Shown in pieces: positions 35,107 through 42,399 of a stretch of DNA of 42,765 bases. Origin of the DNA: JAUXFK01 sp034189035 (lineage in GTDB: Bacteria; Desulfobacterota; UBA8473); the NCBI GenBank assembly GCA_034189035.1, contig JAXHVA010000036.1:1-42765 (forward strand), given 5' to 3'. The position numbers and the translations under genes are program-made. Every line of letters starts with the position of its first letter. Positions within the stretch are counted from its first letter, which is position 1. The notes beneath the pieces are model-generated. The model did no database searches, was not told the DNA's origin, and saw only the letters and a list, made by a program, of their open reading frames with translations.

Positions 35107-35894
35107 ATACCTGCCTCCATCACATATTTTGTTGTGGCGACAACGAGCTTTCGTATAGTATACAATTCCAGTGACTTATCCATTTCTTCCATAACGGGAG
35201 AATCCGTAAAATCCGTCTCCGCAATTCTACTACTCATGATCCTCATACTCGCCTTCATTGAAACCGAGCCTTTATTGTAGTAAATCTTCATTCCGTATGC
35301 ATTAAAAACGGCCTGGGACACTTCGAGCCATTTGTCAGTAGTGTTGGTAACCTTGAGGCTCAACACCCCTTCATGAAGAGGGGTAGGTGAGGGTATTACA
35401 AAGTGGACATCACTTTCCCAGCTCTTGCATATGATTCCATTCCTTGGATCACCATAGAGGGTAAATTTCTGTTTCATAAGTGTAAATATATCGATGCTCT
35501 CGATATCCTTCCCTTTAGAGATGAATACGCCGACTTCTATGGGAAAAGAGATAAAAACAACCCTGGAAATCCTTGGTGCTACTACAAGAGATTTCTTAAA
35601 TCCAATATGAAGAAAGGGAGAGATTTCTTTCGGTTTGTTTAGCGGTTCAACGGGGTTGATGATGAGTTGCGCATTGTCTGCGAGAAGCACTCTTTCTATT
35701 GTTTCATGCTCTGATTCTCTTTTGTACAACAGACTATCACCTTGTTTATTTACGCTTAGGGCGATTCCTCCTGCGTGAATAAAGAGAGGAATGGAATGAG
35801 AGCCGAACATGGCACCACTTGTATCCATATCCATAGGAGATGATTCTGGGCCGTTCGTTGCGGCTTCTCTTGTCTCTTCTTTTACTTTATACAT
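35103..35894 (-). CDS. DUF432 domain protein coupled to MscS
   Basis: A 263-residue protein matching DUF432 in layout. It has FGSHSIPLFIHAGGIAL near the N-terminus, then DNAQLIINPVEPLNKP, GVFISKGKDIESIDIF, KFTLYGDPRNGIIC and YGMKIYYNK. No signal peptide and no membrane helix are seen, so it is probably a cytoplasmic beta-rich protein. DUF432 has no assigned function. ATG 35894 is chosen because AAGGAG lies 8 bases upstream; a TTG at 35912 would place this site inside the coding sequence. The gene overlaps mscS by four bases, suggesting the protein acts on or with the channel (inference). Confidence 0.8.
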   Translation of the reverse strand: MYKVKEETREAATNGPESSPMDMDTSGAMFGSHSIPLFIHAGGIALSVNKQGDSLLYKRESEHETIERVLLADNAQLIINPVEPLNKPKEISPFLHIGFKKSLVVAPRISRVVFISFPIEVGVFISKGKDIESIDIFTLMKQKFTLYGDPRNGIICKSWESDVHFVIPSPTPLHEGVLSLKVTNTTDKWLEVSQAVFNAYGMKIYYNKGSVSMKASMRIMSSRIAETDFTDSPVMEEMDKSLELYTIRKLVVATTKYVMEAGI

Positions 35895-36046
35895 TATTTT
35901 TACTCCTTGCAAAAATTATTTCGTATTGATATGGGGTGTTGTTCTTCTTTATTCGTATAATAAGAATATATAAATAAGAGGCTTTGAAACTTTAATCTGT
36001 GCATGTTGAATATCTGTGTGAGTTAAAAACGAATAGGGGTAGGAAG

Positions 36047-36061
36047 ATGCAAGTCTTGCAT
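36047..36061. promoter_or_regulatory. 15-bp palindrome upstream of DUF432-mscS
   Basis: ATGCAAG-T-CTTGCAT is a perfect 7+1+7 dyad between the ATP-grasp stop and the DUF432 start, about 155 bases upstream of the latter on the minus strand. No T-run follows on either strand, so a terminator is unlikely. It could be a repressor operator. Confidence 0.25.
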
Positions 36062-36117
36062 GGATTACAATTCGATTGCCATTCAATAGATAAGTGTGAC
36101 ATCTATGTTCCCTGATT

Positions 36118-37062
36118 TCAGGCTGTAAAGTTCCGTATTGCAAAATCGACTCGATCTTCAAAAGGTGACGATTTTATTTTGCTTTTTTCAATCAATTTCA
36201 GACGGTGTAACAAACCTGTACCATTGGCAATCTGAATGTTAAGGCCAGGGCGCGCATTGATCTCCAGAATCATAGGGCCCAACTCTTCATCCATTACGAT
36301 ATCCACGCCCTGATATCCAAGACCGGTTAGTTCATAACATCTCGAAGCCAGGTACAGCAGAGGCTTCCAACCGGGTATTGTCAGACCCGTAACAGGGTTG
36401 CCTGTATCTGGGTGCTCGTCTATAATTTCATTTCTCCATACGCCAGAGAGCGTCTTTCCGGTGGAGATATCAATGCCGACTCCAATGGCACCCTGATGAA
36501 GATTGGCTTTCCCATGGGAAAACCTTGTGGGCAAACGCACCATGGACATGACTGGCACTCCGAGAAAGACTATGATTCTGATATCGGGTACCCCCTGAAA
36601 ACATATCCCTTCAAACACCGGGTCAAAACGAACACGGTATTCGATAAGCGCTTTGTCCGGATGGCCGCCCAGACTGTACATGCCGCTGAGAATATTTGAA
36701 AAGTGATGCTTCAGTCCCTCTATCGTCATTAGCATACCGTTAACCTTGCGATACATGGTCCTGGAAATCCCTGTAAAAACTATGATGCCGTCTCCTCCGC
36801 TTCCACATGCGGGTTTCACTGTAAATTCAGGGTATGGTTTGAGCAATACAGCCACGTCCTTTATCTGCCTTTGGAATTCAACAACTCCATATAACTTGGG
36901 AACAGCGATATCGGCCTTTTCCGCAAGTTGCTTGGTGAGTAGTTTGTCGTCCACAAGACGGTATAATGAGCGGGGATTGTATTTCAATGTATAGTCAGCA
37001 TTTCGTTTGTTTATTCCCAGGACTCCTATGTCCTTTAATTTCCTTGCCTGTGACCACATCAC
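36118..37062 (-). CDS. RimK-related ATP-grasp ligase (alpha-L-glutamate ligase-like)
   Basis: A 314-residue ATP-grasp enzyme of the family annotated as alpha-L-glutamate ligase-related. The ATP-binding part is visible as FTVKPACGSGGDGIIVF (about 79-95) and the metal-binding end as GPMILEINARPGLNIQ (about 265-280), with the intact Glu and Asn. LGINKRNADYTLKYNPR at the N-terminus is characteristic of this subgroup. The expected chemistry is ATP-dependent carboxylate-amine ligation; the substrate is unknown. GTG at 37062 overlaps the upstream stop as GTGA, and an ATG follows immediately as an alternative. It is the last gene of the tightly overlapping trio with the 7TM protein and the zinc protease. 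Confidence 0.87.
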   Translation of the reverse strand: MMWSQARKLKDIGVLGINKRNADYTLKYNPRSLYRLVDDKLLTKQLAEKADIAVPKLYGVVEFQRQIKDVAVLLKPYPEFTVKPACGSGGDGIIVFTGISRTMYRKVNGMLMTIEGLKHHFSNILSGMYSLGGHPDKALIEYRVRFDPVFEGICFQGVPDIRIIVFLGVPVMSMVRLPTRFSHGKANLHQGAIGVGIDISTGKTLSGVWRNEIIDEHPDTGNPVTGLTIPGWKPLLYLASRCYELTGLGYQGVDIVMDEELGPMILEINARPGLNIQIANGTGLLHRLKLIEKSKIKSSPFEDRVDFAIRNFTA

Positions 37063-38585
37063 TCATCACCCGTTGTCAATGCCCGGAATCGACGCAGTTC
37101 TAATAACCTGTATCCGGAATACCGGCCCAACAGAACAACACCCGAAAGCAGAACAAGGAGCAATTCGGGAAAGATAAAGACAAGATACTCGACATAGTTG
37201 ATATTCATCACAAGATAGGCGAAGACCGCAGCAACCAGAGATCCGATTCCCTGTCTAAGGGATTCGGCGGCACCTCGTTCTTCCCATACAATGGACATCC
37301 TCTCGATTGTCATTGTGATGATAACCATGGGGAACAACGCCACGGAAAGGCCGCGCTCGAGTCCAAGATTGTGTGTGATGATGCTGAGCCATGTCATAAG
37401 GAGAAGCACCACAATGAGAACAGCCGCTAAGCGAGGCACAAGCAATAGTTTCAGTTGTTCCAGATAAAACCGAATACTCAGCCCGAGTCCTACAATAATG
37501 ATGAACATTAAAAGTCCCCAAATCAACCGTGTTTCTCTGAAGGCTAATGCAATGAGAACAGGCATAAAGGTCCCGAAGGTCTTGAATCCGATCACGTTGC
37601 GTAATATGACAAGAAGAAAGGCGCCGATAGGAACCACAAGAAGAACACGGTACACCGCCTGAGCATCAATCGGTAAACTCAAGGGGGAAAACCTTATGAA
37701 AAAAGAATTGTTGTTCTGCGAATGCAGCGTAGCCCCGGCCAGGGCCGCTTCTTTACCTGCGCTCACCGATATTCTCGTTTGGAGTTTTGATCCTTTCCCG
37801 ACCTGAACGAGAGGTGATGGTCCCCTCCACCACAGTAGATAATCATCTGAAATATTCTTTGCTCCGGAAACAGGATCAAAAGATTGCCAGGCATCCTTTT
37901 CATAGACCTGGAGCCAGTGGATGAGGGGAGCATCACGCTGGAGTTGCTGTAACTGAATCCCGTGTGCTACCCTTGCCGATATCCCCGCCTTTGCCAGTAC
38001 CTCCTTTGCCACCTCCATCTTCTTCTGTGAAGAGGGTTTCTCCCCAAGTAAAAGGGAGACATTATCGCTTTCATGAGGGGAGTTGATGCGTTTTATCAAT
38101 TCAGCCACCATGGTCTCTACATCCGCAGAACTTGACTGAATCTCCAAGACGAGAGACTCTGCAGCCAACATGTACGGACCCTCAAAGTAGGGAACTTCGA
38201 ACTCTGGTGGCTGGGAAGGAGGGGCCTCTTTTCCTCCCATTTGCCTCACTACTGCACGATAATAGAGGATCTGTAATCCTTTAGCCTTTCTGATAGACCA
38301 GACTGCCTGCCGATTCCCGTCTGTCTTCTTTGTTGTAAGGCCGTATCCCCTGGATATGAGACCTTCATCAACAATGATATGCCGTTCGGTTGTTCGAGGA
38401 ATGAACAGGGATACTTTTACAGGTTTATTATGCGCGACAAAAGAGATGCGCACCTCCACATCCCACTTGTCTGTCTGGGCTTGAGGCCTAATAGGAAACC
38501 TCATAACCAGTGTCTTATAACAAAAGATACCACAACCCACAACGAAGAGACCGATTGCGAGGATATACAAGTGTCGATTATTCAC
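37059..38585 (-). CDS. Inactive transglutaminase fused to seven membrane helices
   Basis: A 508-residue membrane protein. One N-terminal anchor (about 6-25) is followed by an extracytoplasmic beta domain (VEVRISFVAHNKPVKVSLFIP) and a transglutaminase-like fold with KEVLAKAGISARVAHG and VYEKDAWQSFDP. The Cys-His-Asp catalytic triad is not recognisable. About seven helices fill residues 330-495. It ends in GRYSGYRLLELRRFRAL. The family is known only as the inactive transglutaminase/7TM group and usually sits beside the ATP-grasp ligase, as here. GTG at 38585 overlaps the protease stop, with GGACGAAAGG upstream. Its function is unknown; a membrane receptor or scaffold for the ligase is a guess. 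Confidence 0.87.
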   Translation of the reverse strand: MNNRHLYILAIGLFVVGCGIFCYKTLVMRFPIRPQAQTDKWDVEVRISFVAHNKPVKVSLFIPRTTERHIIVDEGLISRGYGLTTKKTDGNRQAVWSIRKAKGLQILYYRAVVRQMGGKEAPPSQPPEFEVPYFEGPYMLAAESLVLEIQSSSADVETMVAELIKRINSPHESDNVSLLLGEKPSSQKKMEVAKEVLAKAGISARVAHGIQLQQLQRDAPLIHWLQVYEKDAWQSFDPVSGAKNISDDYLLWWRGPSPLVQVGKGSKLQTRISVSAGKEAALAGATLHSQNNNSFFIRFSPLSLPIDAQAVYRVLLVVPIGAFLLVILRNVIGFKTFGTFMPVLIALAFRETRLIWGLLMFIIIVGLGLSIRFYLEQLKLLLVPRLAAVLIVVLLLMTWLSIITHNLGLERGLSVALFPMVIITMTIERMSIVWEERGAAESLRQGIGSLVAAVFAYLVMNINYVEYLVFIFPELLLVLLSGVVLLGRYSGYRLLELRRFRALTTGDE

Positions 38586-39093
38586 AGCCTTTCGTCCTTC
38601 GGCATTCCGGCTCTGTAGTATATTTCAAAGAAGGATCCACAATAATACTCCCTCCCATAAAACTTCGACCTACAAGCATCCTGTAGATGAAATCGGCTCG
38701 ATCATTCAAGTTGACCTCGGTCTCTTTTTTTATATTTCCCAGACAAAGGTCCAGCATAACCACAATACGTTCTTGGATAATACCGGAGCCACGCTTTATC
38801 TTTGATATTCGATGGATCTTCCGTTCTAATGTCACATTCTTTCCCTTGTGATTGATGGTGGTAAAGCGTACCCACTTTACTCCGTCTTTATCAAAAACAG
38901 ATATTGCATCGCAGTCTAGCGAGGAAGTCTTTGCGCCCGTATCCATCTTTGCCCGAAATACAATATTCCCAGGGGACACACAGACCTTTTCAACCCTGCC
39001 TATGATGAGCTTTGCCTCAGGCATTACGAGTGAGGGGATAAAAAAAATCAAAAAAAATACAACCAATTTAGAGACATATGCTTTTATCTTCAT
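38578..39093 (-). CDS. Secreted RimK-associated zinc protease family protein (PF05618-like)
   Basis: A 171-residue protein with a signal peptide (residues 1-27, ending VMPEA) and an aspartyl-protease-like fold marked by RAKMDTGAKTSSLDC and the C-terminal RMLVGRSFMGGSIIVDP. The family is annotated as putative ATP-dependent zinc protease, but that activity is poorly supported. ATG 39093 is chosen because AAGGAGGAG precedes it and the signal peptide starts directly; an in-frame ATG at 39162 would put 23 polar residues before the signal. The gene overlaps the 7TM gene by 8 bases. The C-terminus is Cys-rich (two Cys within the last 13 residues). Confidence 0.87.
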   Translation of the reverse strand: MKIKAYVSKLVVFFLIFFIPSLVMPEAKLIIGRVEKVCVSPGNIVFRAKMDTGAKTSSLDCDAISVFDKDGVKWVRFTTINHKGKNVTLERKIHRISKIKRGSGIIQERIVVMLDLCLGNIKKETEVNLNDRADFIYRMLVGRSFMGGSIIVDPSLKYTTEPECRRTKGCE

Positions 39094-39221
39094 ATGATTT
39101 GAGCTCCTCCTTGTTTGAGAATGATTGTTGCTTCTTAAAGAGTCCAAGTACAATCCGCCCATGAAGTGTCTTTATTCATTCCCATATGAATCCTGAATGT
39201 ATTCAAGGCTTCTGCAGTACT

Positions 39222-40718
39222 TTATAGGCTTGTGAATTGCCGCATTATTGCAAAGGGGAAATTGACTATCTGCCTTAACCCGCCGATAGTCGATAGGTCA
39301 AGCATCTTTCGTCTCACTTCTGAAAAGAGTAACCGAACAATAATTTTTTCCTCGACCTCCCCCTTTTCTTTCACTATGGTCAATCGATGCAAAGAGTACA
39401 ACCCTACAAAGAATGCCAAGAAGAAAAAGAAATCCCATTGTTGTAAATTCAGGGTCTGGATAGACAAATCTTTATCAGGACCTGTCCACTTGAGTGTCCA
39501 TGCCAATTCCTTGTCTGCAAAGAAGTCAGCAAACTTTCCGCCAAGAATGGGAGCTATGCCCGCAGCAAGTGAATTGACAACACTGTTCGCCACCAGAAAA
39601 GCCGTTGCCTGCCCCTTGGGAGCTAATTTCAGGCTGATATTTCCGGATGCAAGGGCAACGCCTGCTATTGAAATACCTATGAGAATATGTATCATAATCA
39701 ATAAAGGCAGTGTTAATATGTATGTATCAGGCATAGTAGTGAAAGTCCATGCAAGAAAGCAAAAAATAAAGAGAGGTCCGCATACACCTAATATCGATTT
39801 ATTGCTGAACCGATCGGAAAACCTCCCCCAGATTCTCAGGAACCCTACGTTGACCACCTGACTCAATATGCTAAGGCCGATGATAAATGACATGTCCAAA
39901 TGAAGTCTCTTCAGCATATACACCGTAAAAAAAGGAGCTGCAAGATTTACAGCAAAGCTCCATGATCCCATGAACATCAAGAGATTCTTGAAGTTTTCAT
40001 CTTGAAAAGGCTTTGCCATCATACTAAAAAAACCCGGTCTTCCCGGGACATATAACATTCGAGGTTCGGGTATGGTTGAGATGAAGTACACCCCGAGCAT
40101 CCCCGCAAAAAAACCTAGAGAAAAGAGAATGGAATATGCATATGTCTCATGATTTGGGAAGGATATTTTCCACTGATCCAAATAAAACGCTGCCGCAAAA
40201 CTCAGGGGAATGCCCAGCATAGAGGCCAGCATCATTCGTCTGGAGTAAAATGATCCGAGACGGTCTTCCGGTATGAGATCCCGCATCCATGAGTTCCAGC
40301 TGCTGTTTGATACTGCCGAAAAAACCGCATTGAATGTTATTGCGACAAAGATCAGTTTCAGTCCCATTTCCATTGGAAATAAAAGGGGGATCAATGCAAT
40401 AAAGAGCCAGGACATCCTGCTCAATACAGATGCACTCACGCTTATCATCCTTCGCTTTCTAACCTTTTCAATAAGTAGGAGGGAAGGAATTTGAACAAGA
40501 TGCGCCAGAGGGGGAATTGCAGCCATTAAGCCAATTGCCAAATTAGAAGCCCCCATTGCCAGCATAAGAGCAACGAGAAAAGGGCCTCCAGTTAAAGTGA
40601 CCATGGCCTGACTCGCCATACCATCCCGTATTACTGCACGAAGGCCTCTTTCGAGTTCTGGTTCCGGGAGAATACTCTGTTCAACGGATTTCATATTATC
40701 CGTATCTGTTTTCTTCAT
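39222..40718 (-). CDS. Major facilitator superfamily transporter
   Basis: A 498-residue, 12-helix MFS permease. The polar N-terminus (1-35) leads into the first helices around LTGGPFLVALMLAMGASNLAIGLMA (shortened: GPFLVALMLAMG). The loop 2-3 signature is modified, as in the uncharacterised MFS group that has SNSSWNSWMRDLIPEDRLG. The substrate cannot be inferred. The ATG at 40718 lacks a clear ribosome site. The gene is divergent from the sigma-54-driven PLP operon and lies 128 bases upstream of the protease-7TM-ligase trio on the same strand, so it could supply or export something for either group. Confidence 0.85.
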   Translation of the reverse strand: MKKTDTDNMKSVEQSILPEPELERGLRAVIRDGMASQAMVTLTGGPFLVALMLAMGASNLAIGLMAAIPPLAHLVQIPSLLLIEKVRKRRMISVSASVLSRMSWLFIALIPLLFPMEMGLKLIFVAITFNAVFSAVSNSSWNSWMRDLIPEDRLGSFYSRRMMLASMLGIPLSFAAAFYLDQWKISFPNHETYAYSILFSLGFFAGMLGVYFISTIPEPRMLYVPGRPGFFSMMAKPFQDENFKNLLMFMGSWSFAVNLAAPFFTVYMLKRLHLDMSFIIGLSILSQVVNVGFLRIWGRFSDRFSNKSILGVCGPLFIFCFLAWTFTTMPDTYILTLPLLIMIHILIGISIAGVALASGNISLKLAPKGQATAFLVANSVVNSLAAGIAPILGGKFADFFADKELAWTLKWTGPDKDLSIQTLNLQQWDFFFFLAFFVGLYSLHRLTIVKEKGEVEEKIIVRLLFSEVRRKMLDLSTIGGLRQIVNFPFAIMRQFTSL

Positions 40719-41014
40719 TTTTTAATAGTCGTAAGGGAGTATATGTATTAATAAAGTTTATACTTTTAGCATATATCAAACATATTTACAACTATCATAT
40801 TCAATTGGAAATTAAATAAATACAACGAAATTTTTGCTGATAAAAATTGGAAAAAGTTATTTTACAAAGAGTAATCCTAAATAATCGACAATTGACATCC
40901 ATAACATGAACTTTTCGTTCTTTAACTATGCATATAGGAACACAGATTTCCTGTTTTTTTGCTTAATAAATGGTATATCAATAATAGAACCTTTACACTT
41001 ACAGATCAAAAAAT

Positions 41015-41030
41015 GAGAATCATGATTCTC
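41015..41030. promoter_or_regulatory. 16-bp palindrome, candidate enhancer-binding site
   Basis: GAGAATCATGATTCTC is a perfect dyad centred about 80 bases upstream of the -24 element, i.e. near -105 from the predicted transcription start. That is the usual position for an NtrC-family activator site. It also faintly resembles a Fur box, but the spacing does not fit. Confidence 0.5.
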
Positions 41031-41102
41031 TCTTCAAATATATGGGTTTGTGATATTGGAAACAAAAGCATAATCATCCATGAAAAAAACATATTAACTT
41101 TA

Positions 41103-41118
41103 TGGCACGCTGCTTGCA
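41103..41118 (+). promoter_or_regulatory. Sigma-54 (RpoN) -24/-12 promoter
   Basis: TGGCACG-CTGC-TTGCA matches the sigma-54 consensus TGGCACG-N4-TTGCW at every fixed position, with GG (41104-41105) and GC (41116-41117) separated by 10 bases. Transcription should start near 41130, giving a leader of about 165 bases before the ATG at 41296. Such a promoter needs an activator ATPase, so the downstream operon is expected to be tightly switched. Confidence 0.85.
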
Positions 41119-41158
41119 TTTATTAGTGAGAGAACATAAAGAGGCGACAGCTGGAGAG

Positions 41159-41245
41159 ATGATGAGGACGATAAGGAGTGTTCGAAGATTGAATATGGAA
41201 AATGCTACAACCATCCATTGCCTCCATTCATTGAGGCGCCTGTAA
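41159..41245 (+). other. Leader reading frame in the sigma-54 transcript
   Basis: A 28-codon frame starts with two ATGs (41159 and 41162) just after CTGGAGAG and ends at TAA 41243. The peptide (MMRTIRSVRR...CLHSLRRL) has six Arg, encoded by AGG, CGA, AGA and CGC. Its last third overlaps a hairpin, GCCTC (41220-41224) with GAGGC (41233-41237). It could be a regulatory leader peptide, or chance. Confidence 0.35.
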
Positions 41246-41295
41246 AATGAAGTAATCATACGGTCAGAATTTGAATTGAATTGAGAGAGAAAAGG

Positions 41296-42399
41296 ATGAA
41301 TAACCAACAGACAACGCATCAAAACGGTGAACTCGTATCGCTAATCGACGAGGCCACCTCACAGTCTCCTATTGTGGCACCCGAGCTGGAGGCTCAAACA
41401 CATATTGCTAAAGACAAGAACCAACCATTAGAGATTAGGCTGGAAGCGTTTGAAGATATTATCGATTCAGAGATAGGGGATACACCCCTTACGCGGGCAC
41501 GTAATATTGAGAGAGAATTGGGATTGCGACAAATATACCTCAAGTTTGAAGGCGGGAATCCAACCGGCACCCAAAAAGACCGCATTGCCTTTGCCCAGGC
41601 AATGGATGCCCTGCGGCGTGGCTTTGATGGGATCACTGTGGCTACCTGCGGCAACTATGGCGTGGCCATGGCAATTGGTGCCTCTATGGCAGGACTTCAA
41701 TGTATTGTATATATTCCGGAGAGTTCTCATACAAAGAGGATTAAAGAGATGACTCATTACGGTGCTCAAATAATCCGAACCCCGGGAGACTATGAAACCT
41801 CAGTCAATGCCTCTCGTGAGTTTGCAGAAGCTCATGAAATATATGATGCGAACCCGGGAGGAAAGAATACTGCAATCCAATTAAAGACATACGGCGAGAT
41901 TGCATATGAGATATATGATGAACTGAGAGACGCCCCATCCGTTGTTGCTGTTCCGGTTTCCAATGGGACAACCATAGCCGGAATATACAGAGGTTTTTTA
42001 AGTCTGTTCAGACGGGGAAAGACTTCACGGATGCCCTCTATGGTAGCCGGATCATCTCATGGGAAAAATCCCATTATACGAGCCTTTATTAAGAATTCTA
42101 CACTCTGTAAGGATCTCGACCCAAAACAGATTCATGAAACTGCTATCAACGAACCACTGATCAACTGGAATTCCATCGATGGAAATCTGGCATTGGAAGC
42201 TATTCGAAATACAAATGGGTGGGCATCCTATGGAAGCGATAAAAGCATGACGGCTTACTCACGATTGATCAGGGACAAAGAAGGCTTGAATGCGCTGCCA
42301 GCATCTACAGTCGGATTGATCAGTTTGATTGAACGGCATTCAAAGCATAAATTGCAAAGTGATCGATATGTGGTTATTATTACAGGAAGAAAACAATGA
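41296..42399 (+). CDS. Threonine synthase-like PLP-dependent enzyme
   Basis: A 367-residue fold-type II PLP enzyme. IGDTPLTRARNIERELG and the PLP-lysine motif NPTGTQKDR (Lys94) are followed by ATCGNYGVAMAIGASMAG, the phosphate and substrate loop, and VAVPVSNGTTIAG, the glycine/serine loop. The general layout is that of threonine synthase, but PTGTQKDR replaces the usual PTGSFKDR. The gene is not near other threonine-biosynthesis genes, so it may act on another substrate. ATG 41296 is preferred over TTG 41281 since GAGAGAGAAAAGG then precedes it. It overlaps the DUF1611 gene by four bases (ATGA), and the two form a sigma-54-controlled operon. Confidence 0.85.
   Translation: MNNQQTTHQNGELVSLIDEATSQSPIVAPELEAQTHIAKDKNQPLEIRLEAFEDIIDSEIGDTPLTRARNIERELGLRQIYLKFEGGNPTGTQKDRIAFAQAMDALRRGFDGITVATCGNYGVAMAIGASMAGLQCIVYIPESSHTKRIKEMTHYGAQIIRTPGDYETSVNASREFAEAHEIYDANPGGKNTAIQLKTYGEIAYEIYDELRDAPSVVAVPVSNGTTIAGIYRGFLSLFRRGKTSRMPSMVAGSSHGKNPIIRAFIKNSTLCKDLDPKQIHETAINEPLINWNSIDGNLALEAIRNTNGWASYGSDKSMTAYSRLIRDKEGLNALPASTVGLISLIERHSKHKLQSDRYVVIITGRKQ

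Larger units (their letters stand above)
40719..41295. other. Divergent regulatory region between MFS gene and PLP operon
   Basis: This 577-base AT-rich region holds the sigma-54 promoter (41103-41118), a 16-bp palindrome (41015-41030) and a leader reading frame (41159-41245), all annotated separately. A TTGACA at 40892 lacks a matching -10 element. No clear promoter was found for the MFS gene. Confidence 0.6.

Noticed and set aside
36111..36122. CCTGA-AA-TCAGG hairpin at the ATP-grasp stop as terminator
   Set aside because: Short stem that overlaps the coding end and lacks a T-run.
40936..40960. AGGAA-loop-TTCCT followed by GTTTTTTT as a terminator
   Set aside because: The stem is only five AT-rich pairs, and no plus-strand gene ends upstream of it.
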